The notes under the pieces were generated by a model. It was not told the origin of the DNA. It searched no databases and saw only the letters and a list, made by a program, of their open reading frames with translations. Below are positions 32,670 through 45,592 of a DNA stretch of 64,000 nucleotides, piece after piece. A program made the translations under genes and the position numbers. The first letter of the stretch is position 1, and every line of letters begins with the position of its first letter. Origin of the DNA: Blastobasis lacticolella. Its lineage: Eukaryota; Arthropoda; Insecta; Lepidoptera; Blastobasidae. The DNA lies in NCBI GenBank assembly GCA_905147135.1, contig LR990041.1, positions 21,869,712-21,933,711 on the forward strand, written 5' to 3'.

Positions 32670-34870
32670 CAATAATAAGCTAACTTGTACCATTGAATCG
32701 CTTCAATATTACCTATGGCTATAACAAATTAGACGAGTAGATAGGTATGTTAGGTAAGTAGAGTTTGTAGTCGTGAAATTGAAAAGTCACGTATAGAAAA
32801 TAAAATGTGTACTCAAGACTTAATTTTTGTATTTTTTTATTTTTATTAGGTACTTATTTGTCATTCGGTGGCCATGAAAACACATACCTATTATACGGTT
32901 TCAAGTATCTACCAGTTAGGACAGGCTTAAGAGTTTCTTTACCATACTTCGGTTACGGAACCTTGAACAGCATCTCAACCGTACTTAAAATGACACAATA
33001 TAATTTTAATTACATCCATAAAAAACATCAAATGTATTTGTATGGTACGTGGCTATGGGGTCAGATGGGGTATTCAAATCCCCTACAAAAATAAGTTTGA
33101 GAACGAGAACAACTTATCCCCTCTGCAGAAAAACTAACATAAAAATAAGAAAAAAAAGTTCATACTTATATAGAAAATATAGATGAGAACACCTTATGCC
33201 TGTATTGCAGTGATATGAACCACACTTAGGTATTTGAACTCTTCGGAGGGTTGCGTTGCCTGCCAGCAGTGTGGGCCTTGTCTCATACAGTCAATGAGTC
33301 AACATCAATCGACAATAAAAATACAGAAGAAATTTATCTCTAAATACACCCGTTTTCATAAAGGTTGCGTAAAATTAAAAGTTAAAATATTATTTGATTT
33401 TACTGCGACACGAGACAGCTGATACTCATACATCCACTCATACGCACTTACGGCAAATCTTCACAATATTCCACATACAAACCGCTCATGGCATGAAATC
33501 ATAATTTTTACATGCTCAAAGAGGGATTACTGTCTCCTATAGTACGAGTACAAGGTAACCTAGTTTAGGAGGCAGGAAATCAATATGTGGCTAATAAATT
33601 TTAGTACCTGAATTGTTTTATACACACATAGTAATTAAGAGATTTATTACCATTTATTGTACTATTGTATTGTGTTTGTTGTTGTATTATTTGGCTTATA
33701 AATATTATTTATTTATTATTACTATTACACCAAATTATATGCCAAATGATGAATTAATTAAGTAACCAAAGTATTATAATTAGTTTTAATTAAGTATTAT
33801 ATTTTCTTTACAATTTTATTGTTGTCCTACCTAAAATTATTGCAATTTTATTTACCTTCATATAAAATATGAACGCCCATTTCCTTGGCGTTGGGCGCAA
33901 AAAAAAAGTCGTTTTCTCGCTCGCATTGAACTCTTTTATAATTAGATAACATGGAAATAGTACCTACTTAATTATTGTACGTCCGAAATGGGCAAGCTGT
34001 TGAAACTCATAATTTGACATGTAACAATAAAGAAATATAATTTATTTCTCTACAGTGGACGTGTCGGTAGAGTGGTAGCTTTACTAAAGTGGACATTTTA
34101 ATGTGGACGTTTTAATATATGGACATTTTTACTTAGTGAACCATGTGAACCTAAAGGAACTACGCCTTAGAAAATAGATTAAATGAAATTAATCAAATAC
34201 AATCATTTTCTTGGAAAATCCCGCTAAATGTTTGCTAAGCGATTTTCATAAGGAGTCGCGTGCTTGCCGGCGCACTCTGATTAGATGCAATTTATGTCAA
34301 ATTACCATTTGATTGTCTATTAGTTGATTGATAATCCAATTTAGAACCTGGTTTGCCTCTATTATACGAGACCACGTTTATCATGGCTAGTATTTATTTT
34401 TAAAGTGGCACGCAGCCATGAAACGGTTCACCACGCAAGGCCTAGACCCTAGCTAGACAGGCCAAAATTCGGAAAGCAGAGTACATAGTTACATAGCTAC
34501 CTGCCTAACCTACCTGGTAGTCTCTCACTACTCTAGCTGACAGTTTCGAAGCTATGGTCAGCCGTCTTGAAGGGCGCTTGAAGGGAAAGCAATTTGATTC
34601 TATTAAACTTCTTAAGTGTAGGTATTCCCTATTAAATGTTATCGCAATAATTAAATAAAAATTAAACATTCATCGTCGTTAAAAACTTAAGTAGCTTGTT
34701 GGCAGACGTCATTAGGACATTGTCAAATATCCTCACATGAATCGGAGTTCCACTGCCCTCGTTATTAAGTTTTGTTCTCTTACAGATCTAATGTAGATTT
34801 GGCACTATCTCGGGAAACGGGAAAGTAGGTTGGCACCACAGAGCAAAAAAATTGCATGAAGCTAACTTTT
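32670..34870. other. Intergenic, no gene seen
   Basis: AT-rich. The ORFs present (for example 32807-33094) have no recognisable motifs and AT-driven composition. Confidence 0.5.
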
Positions 34871-35020
34871 CAATATTTTTTTCTTTTTTTATGTTATAAT
34901 ACAGTAGACAAACAGGTAAGCGGGCCACCTGATGGAAAGTGGTCACCGCCGCCTATGGACATCAGCAACACCATGACAGTTACCAATGCGTTGCCCGCCT
35001 CTGAAGCGATCTCTAATAAA
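34871..35020 (-). mobile_element. LINE family D fragment disrupted by MITE-F
   Basis: Matches the poly(A)-proximal part of family D (ACAGGTAAGCGGGCCACCTG). It stops where MITE-F copy 2 begins at 35021. Confidence 0.6.
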
Positions 35021-35279
35021 GGTAGAGCTCGTCTAATCTAAAATGACGCGCCCCACTATCGCATTAACGCACACAAGCAAGTTTAAAATATGGATGCAAT
35101 ACATATACAAATGCCGTTGTAATTGGTGATTCAGTTGCCGGTGAAATTCAAACGTAGGAGCACGCGTCGTTCATTGGCTCCCACACAGATGAAGTGTCGT
35201 TATCAATATTTGCACTCACACATCGAAATCAACTAACTAAGTAGTGGGGCGCGTCAGCTTAGACTAGACGAGCTCTACC
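35021..35279. mobile_element. MITE-F copy 2
   Basis: Near-identical to 17249-17501, bounded by GGTAGAGCTCG and CGAGCTCTACC. Confidence 0.8.
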
Positions 35280-35574
35280 TCTTGAACGATCCCATGTCAT
35301 AGTCCAAGGGATACACTGACTTTTTGGGTGGCACGCAATGTAGTCGTTATCGTCGGTTAAAACTTGAAACACAAAATATTATTTAGGTAAGGTGCCTTAT
35401 TCTGTGCGGGGCCAGCAATCGGCGCATTCACGATCTAATCTTTCTTGGTACATACGTCGGTATCGCGCACGCTTTAAGATACCGCGATGCAGGCTTTGGA
35501 ACACAATCTGTGGGTACTTGGGTTTGCAACACGTACCTATAGAGTAGGGTAGACTGGGTACGGTTGTATTTATT

Positions 35575-35825
35575 TATTTATTTATTTAACATTTTATTGC
35601 ACACAGTAAAATACATAGAGAAACATCATACATATAGACGACACAACAGGCACTACTTATTTCTAAAAGAAATTTCTTCCAGCAGGCCTACAGAAGAGAG
35701 ATGAGATAAGTAAAGCAGATCGACGTGCGCGATATAGAATACATACTAAAATACTTAAACATACTTATCTTCTCAAATAAAATATAATAAATATAATATA
35801 AATTTATAATAATAATACGGTTGTA
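35575..35825 (-). mobile_element. LINE 3' UTR, inverted copy of 60150-60380
   Basis: Reads, in complement, the same 3' end as the element at 59985-60380, including AATTTCTTCCAGCAGGCC and ATCGACGTGCGCGATATAGA. Similarity is high, so both are probably recent insertions. Confidence 0.7.
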
Positions 35826-35829
35826 CTTA

Positions 35830-36970
35830 ACAGGGTACGATTGTAACAACTCGAATATTATCGAAACTAATGCACAGTAGGTGAGGGGTGCATGGGGTGG
35901 AACTCCCAACACGATTCCCAGTGTTGCGTCATCTTTCGCGCGTCAAGTATATACCTACGCTTACAGGGACGCAATATCCTACCTCGTAGAATGAACTCAA
36001 ATCATAACAAGTGTAATTTCAATTAATTCAGTAGGTAGTTTCGGAGTGATTATTCTGATACCTTTATTGCTCCCTCCTATAAATAAATAAGTAGGTACCG
36101 TTACAGGGCCTTCAACCAGTCTGCGGGTTCCCAGCGGAAGACCTTGGTTAGCCTAAAGGAGGCACATCTAAATGACGAGCTCATTGGGGCGCTGAACTAC
36201 GTCTAGCATTTGCGTCAAACCAGACATTGCGAAAATTGCCATATAACTTGGTTATCAGTCTCGCAAGCACGCTCCCACCAGACCAGTACCGCTGTCCCCT
36301 CCAATACTGCCTCGAAATCCGCGCGGGTTCCTTATGGTTCCTTTTTTCATGCGTTTACATAACTTGCAATGTTTGTAACTATGTATGTTCGGGGCAACTC
36401 TTGCAAGCCTAATTTGGCCCACTTCCCGGTATAAAAGTATTTTATCAGTTATCTAACACCCATAGCACAAGCTTTGCTTAGTTTGGGGCTAGATGGCGCT
36501 GTGTGAATTTGTCCACGAATATTTATTTATTTATTTAATTGAGCTAAAATTTGGTAATCTATGAAACCTGGATGACAATGCATTAAGATGGTACCAACGA
36601 GATTGGAAAGTTAGCTACCTCCTAGACTGGCAATTTTTGTTTCTCTGTGGATGGTACCTTGGAGCTGGCCTGATGATCGAGTCGGAAGGTGGTCATAGGA
36701 ACTAATGAACACGATAAGATATCATCATAAGGCCATCGTGTTTGGCTCTTTGGAATGGTCTTATTGAGTACCGTACCCCCACGTGATATTCATAGACATA
36801 GACATAGACATAGACAGTATTTTATTCGGATCTTTATTACATCCTTAACCTAAGGTAAGTACAGTAAATTATAATTATTGAAAATTACATAAGACCAGCC
36901 AGTGATGTAATGGAAACCGAAATGGACCAGTCTCAGCATTATGCTTCAAGGTCTGATAATGATAACGGGA
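35830..36970. other. Intergenic, with a SINE-A tail and an ATAGAC minisatellite
   Basis: 36430-36525 is a SINE-A 3' end (CTAACACCCATAGCACAAGC to GATGGCGCTGTGTG). CATAGACATAGACATAGAC at about 36790 is a short 6-bp tandem. No gene was recognised. Confidence 0.5.
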
Positions 36971-36973
36971 CCT

Positions 36974-37226
36974 GTAGCCGTATTCACAATGGCTCGGAAA
37001 TCGGATTCGGATTCGGAATCGACTAAGGACCCTGCAAAAGTTCTTAGGAAAATGTGGTTTCAGTTAAATTTGATGAAATTTTCATATGTTATAGATAGTA
37101 GGGTTTCCGTGGAATCTATCGGGATTCTGAATAACAGTTTTCGAATCGAACGACACGGATTCGCCACTCACGAATTTCTTGTCGAATCGTTCGGAAACGG
37201 TTTCGAATCATTGTGAATACGGCTAC
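36974..37226. mobile_element. MITE-L copy 1 (uninterrupted)
   Basis: Terminal inverted repeats GTAGCCGTATTCACAATG and its complement at the right end, then TTCGAATC-rich subterminal sequence. It serves as the empty-site reference for the interrupted copy at 43415-43952. Confidence 0.75.
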
Positions 37227-37229
37227 TGG

Positions 37230-39900
37230 CCTTAGGAACTATTGAACACAACAAGATAACGCCATCGTGTTTGGTCTCTTTGGAATGGTCTTGATGAGAT
37301 CTATGACGCGCAATAAAAGTTTGTTGTGGAAAATATATATTTAATTTGAGAACTTATTGACATATGACGAAAATGGAACTCGTGCTTTTGGCAAATCATC
37401 AGTCCACCCTGGCCTAAGCTTGACGTGTCGCAGTCTCCACTCAAGAAGTCGTTTACACCATGGATTCTCGTGTTATATATGTAGAAGCTACAACATGCGC
37501 TTTTCAACAATAGATAGTGATTCAAGAGGAAGGTTTATCAGCAAGAAATAAAGGGTAGGTAGGGGTAAAGTGTACATGGAGGTGTCGTGGATGACAAGGC
37601 TTCGGCTACTCTCATGACACCTTTCAGGCGTTGCAGGAGCGCCGAGGGGCTTAGTGGGTATACCGACACTGTTGGAAGTCCCACACAGGCCCTCCGTCGC
37701 TCCTACGGAGGGTATTGTGCGTAATTTATTATCCGCGTTAAAAAATGGTGTACGCGGTATCTCGCACTTGGTAAGATGACTCTCTCCATCTCAGTCACTT
37801 AAGCGTCAATATCTATCTCGCTCACACTTCTTAGAATGACTTCTTCATCTCAAGCAACAATTTATAACTGTTTGGAAAACCTTGCGCCCATTAGAAGAAT
37901 TTTAACCAAGTAACAAAAATTTGTTAAAAACTGGGTTTTAAGGAAAAACAATTTTTTGTCAACGATAGCAGCTACAATTCACCAAGTATTATACCATCCT
38001 GGAATCCTTACTAAATGCGCCAACTTTTGACATAACTTGCCAAACTCGCGTAGTACTTTTTTTTTCAATACAGTCAGTTAAACCTAGGCGATTTTTTATT
38101 TTGAAATTTTTCTAAGAGATAAGTCCTATTTTTTTATGCAAGCTTAAGCAGCTGGTTTCAAAATTTTGATTACAGTTTAGAGAAGCATTATTTAGGGTTA
38201 CACAGTAAAAAAAAATGGGTAAAAGTAAAGATTTGTGGCAACAGGACTGAAAACTCTGTCGCAGGGTGTGCAATATTGCGTTTTTTTTAAATGCCTATAA
38301 TTTTGAAATCATGCAACTTACATTTTTTTAAATATTTTTCTGCGAACCAGCATGACTTGCCTTTTCACCCGATTCCGGGTTGACGTCGAGTTTTGGGACA
38401 TCCTGTATATCGAGTAATTATTCAAATAAAGCACATAAGTTGAAATCAACTAGGTATATATTTTGTTTTTGGTCAACAATACATAATTACTACAACAAAC
38501 ACAGGGTATTCGGCGCACGGCTGGACTTTCGCGAATGGCGAAGAGATGTGTGGTACAGCTTCCTCGTACAGACAATATTAGTATTATTCTGTGGAGATAG
38601 GTCTAAGCATGCCATATTTTAAACTATAGGTACGTACCTCTTTATTCTAGGTTAATTTAGTATAATTAGTTATTGTTCCATGTTATAAAAATCAGACGTG
38701 TTACTTTTCGCCTGAAACACAGGGTATCGTAGTTCAGGCAAATTAGTTATTATAACCTTTTAAAAATATTTTACAAGACGTTAAATTTAAATATAAATGT
38801 ATTCCTTATGATTTCATGAATAAACATTTTATTTAAAACTGATGCTCCTCTACTAATGCTGAGGTAAATAATGACAAAGACAGATACACAGCTGTGCAAG
38901 CTGACACGCACAGTGCTTCAGATCGCTCGCAGTTTTATTATCGTAATTACAACAGTTGAGTGTGATGGTAATTTTTTAGCTGTCATTTCTGGTAGTGCTT
39001 ATATTTCTGGCCATGGTCTAGAGCCCTAACCTCACTGGTTTGCGTAACGAATAGTGCTAGCAGATGACAAGATTTTTAGCTAACAAAAAAAACTCATTAT
39101 AACAAAGGTATGATTGAATGACTAATATTGAAATGTTTAACTGCTTCTATACATAGGAGTATAAATAAAAGTCGCTTTCCAACGTCTGTCCCTATGTATC
39201 TATGTGCGCTTAGATCTTTAAAACTACGGAACGGATTTTAATGCGCTTTTCAATAACAGATAGAGTGATTCAAGAGGAAGGTTTATAGGCAAGAAAGAAG
39301 GGGTAAAGTAGGTGCACGCCTAGTCTATTATACTTTAAATTATGTCATGTTTAGAGTTTGTCTGCATGAGGAAGCTGTAGTAGTACCTACTCATGAAGAG
39401 GAGGCTCGGTTTGATATTTCGTTGTACACGACCTTGCACGGTTTTAAAGGTTTAGAGATTGGCTGAAGTAGCAGGCTGGGCTTCCTCTTCGCCATTCAAC
39501 GGACAACTCGAACGAGCACCGACCAGCCTGTGTATATAATCATTTTATACTAAATTACATTCAGCTAACAACAATTTTAAATGGGCAGTAGAGCATAAAT
39601 AAAATATTTCACTTCATTAAGTACTTAATAAGAAACAAGATCACATTTCATTTGATTGTTGCTTGGTATTTCACTTATGTGCATACAAAAAAAAGTTGTA
39701 CAAATAAAATAAGTCACTGAATACATATTTACATAATGTACGACCAGGCTACGAACACAACCTGTTTTTAAAGTTTACCGACAAAAAATCCCAATTACCA
39801 TTGTTTGTAGATATATTACAAGCTAAGGTGCAGATTGCAATGCGGTACGTGCAGGAAAGCATACTAAGTTATTTAAAGAAACATTAACTCAAGACAGTAC
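37230..39900. other. Intergenic, no gene seen
   Basis: Mostly AT-rich. A repeat module (AAAGTCGCTTTCCAACG to AAGAGGAAGGTTTATAGG) is at 39160-39300, with a fragment at 37495-37560. Confidence 0.45.
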
Positions 39901-40135
39901 AAGGATGTCTTGCTTTACTTTCCCCGTCTGCCATGCGGCGGGGCGGTCGGACATCACCTATTGGTTTCCTGTGGATTGCACTATTTCATCAGCAAATATG
40001 GAATCCCCTCGAGCGCGGGGTTACACGGTTACTATCACAAATGCACTGTAAGTACTACACTATCACATTTATAACTATCACAATAGGTCGCTAAAGGGTT
40101 GGCGGTGGACCTCCGCCGACTCCGCCGGACTGCGG

Positions 40136-41371
40136 CTATCTGGGCGCGGCGCAGACGTCGGGCTGCGTGAACACCGCGGTGTAGTTGACGAGCGCGAACA
40201 GCAGCAGGCTGCCGGCCGCCGAGCCCAGCTGCGTGGCCGCGCCGCACGCGCGCATGCCCCGGGCGCCGCCGCCGCGCGCCCACCCGTACACCCACATGCG
40301 CGAGTACGACACCGCCGCCGACGCCCACACCCACGCCCCCACCACCAGCGCCTCGCCCGCCCCGCTGCCCGCCAGCGGCGGCGCCGGGCTCAGCAGCGCC
40401 GTCGCCAGGATGTAGCCCAGCGGCAGCGCCGACGCCGCCAGCAGCGCGCCCAGCGCCCGCGCGCCCAGCGGCCGCGCCCACACGCCCGTCAGGCACGCCG
40501 CCGGGTTCGCCATCGCGCCCAGCGTCACCGCCAGGTGGTACGCGCGCGTGCCGTACGGCATGCACGAGTACGACTGCACCGACGGCAGCACGCCGTTCAT
40601 GAGCGCGTTCAGCACCGCCATCAGCGCGAGCACGGCCAGCCAGCGCGCCGACGCGAGCGCCACCCGCGGCGCCGCCTCCGCCGCCTTGCCCGCCGCCGCC
40701 GCCGCCACGCGCTCGCCCGGGAACGCGCGCGCCCGCGACAGCGCCGCGAAGCTGGCCAGGCTGAGCGCCGACAGCGCCGCCAGCGCCAGCAGGAACGCGG
40801 CGGTGCCGAACCGCGCGGGCGGGTACACCGGCCCCAGCGCGCCGCCCTCGTCCGCCACGCACTCGGGCTCGCCGGAGACGCCCTGCGCGAGCGCCAGCAG
40901 CGCCGGCAGGAACCCGCTCAGCCCCTCGCCGACCAGGTACGTGGTGAGGTACACGTCGCGGAAGTGCCGCAGGTACGGGTAGAACAGCACCGAGCTGGTG
41001 CAGCCGACCAGCGCCGCGAAGAAGGTGAGCGCCAGGAACGCGACCGAGCGCTCGGTGGAGCCGACGAGCGCGGTGCGCGGGTACAGGAAGGCGTTGAGCG
41101 CGAGCGCGGCCGTGCCGATGGCCAGCAGCGCCAGCACGTAGGCGGCGTCGGGCACGCGCGGGGCGAGGCGGCGCGCGCCCCAGTACGCCAGCATGCCGAC
41201 GTTGGCGGCCTGCACGGCCAGCGCCATGGAGGCGGGCAGCTTCCACTGCTCGGGCAGCCGCAACACTAGCAGCGGCAGCTGCACGTACAGCCCGTTGACG
41301 CCGAGCCAGGTGCCGAGGCCCCAGCACACCATGAGCGCGTCGAGCGCCAACCGTCGCGGTGCGCCCGTCAT
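40136..41371 (-). CDS. SLC52A: Riboflavin transporter, SLC52/RFVT family
   Basis: One uninterrupted exon encodes 411 aa, from ATG 41371-41369 to TAG 40138-40136. It is a multi-pass plasma-membrane carrier importing vitamin B2, the precursor of FMN and FAD. Diagnostic motifs: GVNGLYVQLPLLV in the first helix, LPEQWKLP, YLTTYLVGEGLSGFLPALLA, and NGVLPSVQSYSCMPYG with ANPAACLTG; these match RFVT signatures closely. About eleven hydrophobic helices are visible, with an Ala-rich loop near 225-245. The usual length is about 440-470 aa, so this is slightly short. The start was chosen because MTGAPRRLALDAL aligns with the usual N-terminus; the frame is open upstream to about 41540 without another ATG, which leaves room for a spliced 5' exon. 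Third positions are almost all G or C, giving long antisense ORFs that are shadows. Confidence 0.95.
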   Translation of the reverse strand: MTGAPRRLALDALMVCWGLGTWLGVNGLYVQLPLLVLRLPEQWKLPASMALAVQAANVGMLAYWGARRLAPRVPDAAYVLALLAIGTAALALNAFLYPRTALVGSTERSVAFLALTFFAALVGCTSSVLFYPYLRHFRDVYLTTYLVGEGLSGFLPALLALAQGVSGEPECVADEGGALGPVYPPARFGTAAFLLALAALSALSLASFAALSRARAFPGERVAAAAAGKAAEAAPRVALASARWLAVLALMAVLNALMNGVLPSVQSYSCMPYGTRAYHLAVTLGAMANPAACLTGVWARPLGARALGALLAASALPLGYILATALLSPAPPLAGSGAGEALVVGAWVWASAAVSYSRMWVYGWARGGGARGMRACGAATQLGSAAGSLLLFALVNYTAVFTQPDVCAAPR

Positions 41372-42029
41372 CTTGTCGGGTGTCTCGGTGCTCCCCAGAC
41401 ACGCCTCGCACGCCTCGCGGTCCTGCGAGCTCAACCTGCGGCCAAACACGCCGATCAGCGAATGCCGAGTCCGAAGCGACGCGGGCGGCGACGCAGACGC
41501 GATTAAAACGTTTCGAAATAATCCGCGTATAAATACCTACAGATACAATAGATCCTGACGTGACGCGCTTCGTCTACGCCGCCTTGCCATTACCAACAGA
41601 GATAACGAGCAGCGATATATTTTATTAGCGATTATACTATTGTATTATTTTATTACTTAGTCAGTGTGAGTGTTGCGATGAGAGTGGATAACAGTGTTAC
41701 AAACGTTGGTAATTTTATTTAAATTTAAATCCGATTTATTTTAGATGATAGTTATCCAATTACATACTATAGTAGCTACGACAGAAATTAAGTTAGATTG
41801 TAACAATTATACCTAATATTAGTCCCTTCGCCGCCAGTGGCCACTCGATCGATCGGCGTTTCTAAAGCGAAGGCGCACGGCGGCTCTTTTGGACGCAAAG
41901 TTTAAATGTCTAGTCTGATTGTCGCCCCGCTGCGCGTCTCTCGACCGCTCTCGAAGCCGCTTTGAGCTTCCCGATATGATTGTCTCGCTTATATTCATTT
42001 AAGTCGTAAACAAAAGACAATTCAAATTC

Positions 42030-42262
42030 GACGACCTGAGTGGTTCAGTGGTCAACATGCCACGCAAGAGGTCCCGGGTTCGATTCCCGGCCGGGCAGAA
42101 ATTGAAATGATGAATTTTAATTTGTGGTCTGGGTGTTCTATATATAATAAGTATGTATTTAAAAGTATATATGTAGTATATCAGTTATCTAGCACCCATA
42201 GTACAAGCTTTGCTTAGTTTAGGGCTAGATGGTGCTGTGTGAATCTATCTACGAATATTAAT
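42030..42262 (+). mobile_element. SINE-A full copy
   Basis: Begins GACGACCTGAGTGGTTCAGT, has B box GGTTCGATTCCCGG, and ends near GATGGTGCTGTGTG followed by AT-rich sequence. Confidence 0.8.
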
Positions 42263-42562
42263 ATTATAATTACAGTTGAAGCCGCCGTCCAAAATTAGCA
42301 ACGGTCACGCGACTAATTAATGGTCGTACGACGGCCGTCCTCCGACCAATAGGTAACCTCAAAACCATGGTGGCACGAGCGTCACCAATTAAGACATCGC
42401 CTTATAAAAATTAGGTAGTAGGTACATTATTTTTTACTAAAATAATTGCTTCGTGATGAATGTCGCAACTAGTCCGTCGGTCGGTGCTTACCTACCTAAA
42501 GAAAACGGCTCGACTCGCGATTGATTCGATCTCGATAATCGATTAATGATAATAATAACAAA

Positions 42563-42845
42563 AATCATCTTGGCGTTAATGTCCCGGTTGTGTTCGCCAC
42601 GCACAAGGGCCCGGGGTTCACTTTGACCATGATACAGGATTTGGTAGATCAGGTAATTACAGTGGAGCGACTGCCATCTGACCTCTGTGACCCTACTACC
42701 TGGAGAAACTGACCAGATTGGATCATGGTTACACATTCATATGTGTTCCATCACCGTAAGAGCTGTAGTATTCAAGTTGGTATTCAACTAATGTACATAA
42801 CTCGAGAAAAGTTGGCGGCGGTGATGGAATTTGAACTCTGTAAAT
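42563..42845 (-). mobile_element. SINE-B copy
   Basis: Contains TTGGCGTTAATGTCCCGGTT at its 3' end and TGACCTCTGTGACCC inside. The tRNA-like head is degraded. Confidence 0.65.
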
Positions 42846-42849
42846 CTCA

Positions 42850-43108
42850 ACTATGCGTTAACTATGCTGAATTCGCTCCTGGCATCGGCGCCTGACTGTG
42901 ATATTTTTGCGATGGGCGGATGTGTGTAAGGAGTGTTTGAGGTTCTGCAAGACGATGAACGGGTGAGTAATTTGAAATTATATTTTTTGTCCTACTATAA
43001 AGTTGTATTATCTTAAGATGTAGGTACCTAATATTAATTTCGTAATGTATTACTTCTTAAACTGTAAGACAGTAAAGTTTGTGGAATAAAAAAAAAAAAA
43101 AAAAAAAA
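42850..43108 (+). other. Retroposed sequence with poly(A)?
   Basis: Ends AATAAA directly followed by an A-run of about 22 bases at 43089-43108. This looks like a retroposed 3' end. The upstream body is unrecognised. Confidence 0.4.
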
Positions 43109-43414
43109 TCTCGCTTGCGAGTGGATATCGTTACCGGCCACCGACGCTCCCGATAGCAGATTAATGATACCTAGCACTAAACAATACATAATAAATTATG
43201 AACCAAAAGTTCCTCGCCGCCGAGTACGGAGTTCCGCGAAATTCGTGTAAATAAAGGGCTACAGCTGACCTAAGAAAATACTATAATAGATGGCGCTACT
43301 GAGACATGAGGTCTGTCGTTGACAAAATAGAGCCGATAGTGGTGGACTGTCAAGCCTGAGTAGGTAGTCCGCCTGGGTGGGTTCCACCGCCGTGTCTATT
43401 TCCGTTCATTACCA

Positions 43415-43952
43415 GTAGCCGTATTCACAATGATTCGAAATCGTTTCCGAACGATTCGACACGAAATTCGTGAGCGGCGAATCCGTGTCGATCGAATCCT
43501 GATAGATTCTACGGAAACTCTACTCTCTATCTAATATATAAAATTCTCGTGTCACAGTTTTCGTTGCCATACTCCTCCGAAACGGCTTGACCGATTTTGA
43601 TGAAATTTTTTGTGCTTATCCGGTATCTATGAAAATCGGCCAACATCTATTTTTCATCCCCCTAAATGTTAGGGGGGGGGGAGTCCACCCCTAAATATTT
43701 TTTATTTTTTAGCCGTAGGTGTAGTGTAGGTGTAGGGTAGGTGTAGGGTAGGTGTAGGGTAGGGGTAGGTGTAGGGTAGGTTTAGGTGTATATATTTATT
43801 TATATGGCAAAACAACGTTTGCCGGGTCAGCTAGTAACATATGAAAGTTTCATCAAAATTAACTGAAACCACATTTTCCTAAGAACTTTTGCCAGGTCCT
43901 TTGTCGATTCCTTATCCGAATACGATTTCCGAGCCATTGTGAATACGGCTAC
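43415..43952. mobile_element. MITE-L copy 2, interrupted by a Helitron
   Basis: Ends match the 36974-37226 element in inverted orientation. Removing 43530-43834 restores continuity with that copy. Confidence 0.8.
43530..43834 (+). mobile_element. Non-autonomous Helitron
   Basis: Starts TCTAATATATAAAATTCTCG, ends CAGCTAG, and has a GGCAAA/TTTGCC hairpin just before the end. It sits exactly between A (43529) and T (43835), the Helitron target rule. The interior holds a GGTGTAGGGTA tandem array at about 43719-43790. There is no Rep/helicase. Confidence 0.85.
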
Positions 43953-43999
43953 AGTAGACCCTTTTGACAGTTCCTGAAGGGACTAATGGAACTTTTTTC

Positions 44000-45590
44000 C
44001 ATCTAGTTTCTTTAATTATGTCGAAGGAATTACCTACTGGGACATTTTGCCCCTTTAACCCTGCGATGGTATGGGTAAAGTGGGTAAAATAAGTAGTACA
44101 ACTCTAATTGTGCAGCCACTTGGACGTTACATGAGATAATAAAACGTGCAGCACTAACCTTTGGAAATTAAAGAGTCAAAATGACGTTCTAGTAATTACT
44201 TATAAATAATTAAAAGAACTAAGGGTAGAAAGTTCCATTAGACCCCTTCAAATAACTACCAGAAGAGACTATTGTGAATAAACGTGTTCTGGTGACAAAC
44301 AACAATAAATAAAATTATGGAAAATACTTTCGGACTATCCTTAAAAAAAATTCGAACTCGCTCATTCATTCTCCACAACTCATTTGTGTCAAAAAATTTC
44401 GAGCTCTTCACACCACCCGCGCCCGGGTAATCAATTCGGATTTTAATCTGAGCCAATATACCTAGGTACAAAAACTCTTACACGAGCTGGCTACGCTCAC
44501 TTGTTGGTATATGTTACATTTATCATGTTCACCCCGGGTCTATAAAGCAAAAATTAAAAAAAAATTGTCCTCGCTGCGCACGCTCATTTTTTAAGCATAC
44601 ACACTAGGTACCCGCGCCGTATAATCTTAATACCATACATTTTCAAGTTTCAAGTACAATTCAGATTATTACAGCCAGTATGTACTAAAAATTCCGCTGC
44701 ACTCTTATTCTTTGGTTTATGTTACATTTATGTATGTATGTATGTATGTAAACTCTTTATTGCAATTAAAAATAAATTTATCAATTAAATTTATCATGTT
44801 CGCCCGTCTTTTGAGCCAAATTCGAGCTCTCTACGCTCGCAAATTTTTAAAATATTCGAATTTCGCTTTCTCTGCACTTAAGTTACAGGCAATCTACATT
44901 TTAATTAAATACAAAATCTATGTACTTACTTGAAAAAAAATACTGTTACGATTAACATTAAATGAAACTAATTTACAATATTGAACCTAATTACCATAAA
45001 AGTAATTAAACACGCATTTATCGCATTATAATTGTCGACTTTGGACAATGGTTTAAATTTTTCATAAATTTTCATAAATTAAGAAGAACACATAATATAT
45101 GAGAATTATTTCATTCTATAAACTTTAGATCAACATAAAACCCACCTACAAGAAAGAAACAGAAGAGGAGAGAAGAATAATGTAAAATTTATCTCAACCA
45201 ACTATTACCAACATAAGAAAGTGAACAGTTCTATACAGGTTATGCATGAGATTTATGTTAAATTCTAAGAATAATTTAATTTACGTTCTTATAAATCAAT
45301 TTTCTATGCTCAATTTCCTATGGTATAAATTTACTTTTAAATTAATATACTTTATAGTTTCAAAAGCAATATACTTTATAGGATCCATTCCAAATTAAAA
45401 AATTTTAAATATATACACAATATTAAATATTTTCTTCCAATCCGAAAAGGTTAGCTAGCATAGTATAAGGCTTTGTACGTACATGTTATACCGCTTTAGA
45501 TGAAATGTGGATGACAAAATGAAATAATTCAGTAAGTAGCGTGCGCACGTGATATGAATGAAGCGTGGTGAACTGCCAGTGGCGGCTGAT
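44000..45590. other. Intergenic, no gene seen
   Basis: AT-rich and largely free of the repeat families in this window. There is a (TATG)n run near 44732. Confidence 0.4.
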
Positions 45591-45592
45591 AC

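Noticed and set aside
36941..37216. 91-residue plus-strand ORF
   Set aside because: It lies almost wholly within MITE-L.
40035..41411. Long overlapping ORFs in the other frames of the transporter, including a 458-residue one
   Set aside because: They are rich in Arg, Ala and Gly and have no motifs; they arise from the high GC of the SLC52 coding frame.
42030..42105. tRNA gene
   Set aside because: A- and B-box-like motifs are present, but no cloverleaf forms and the sequence continues into a repeated SINE body.
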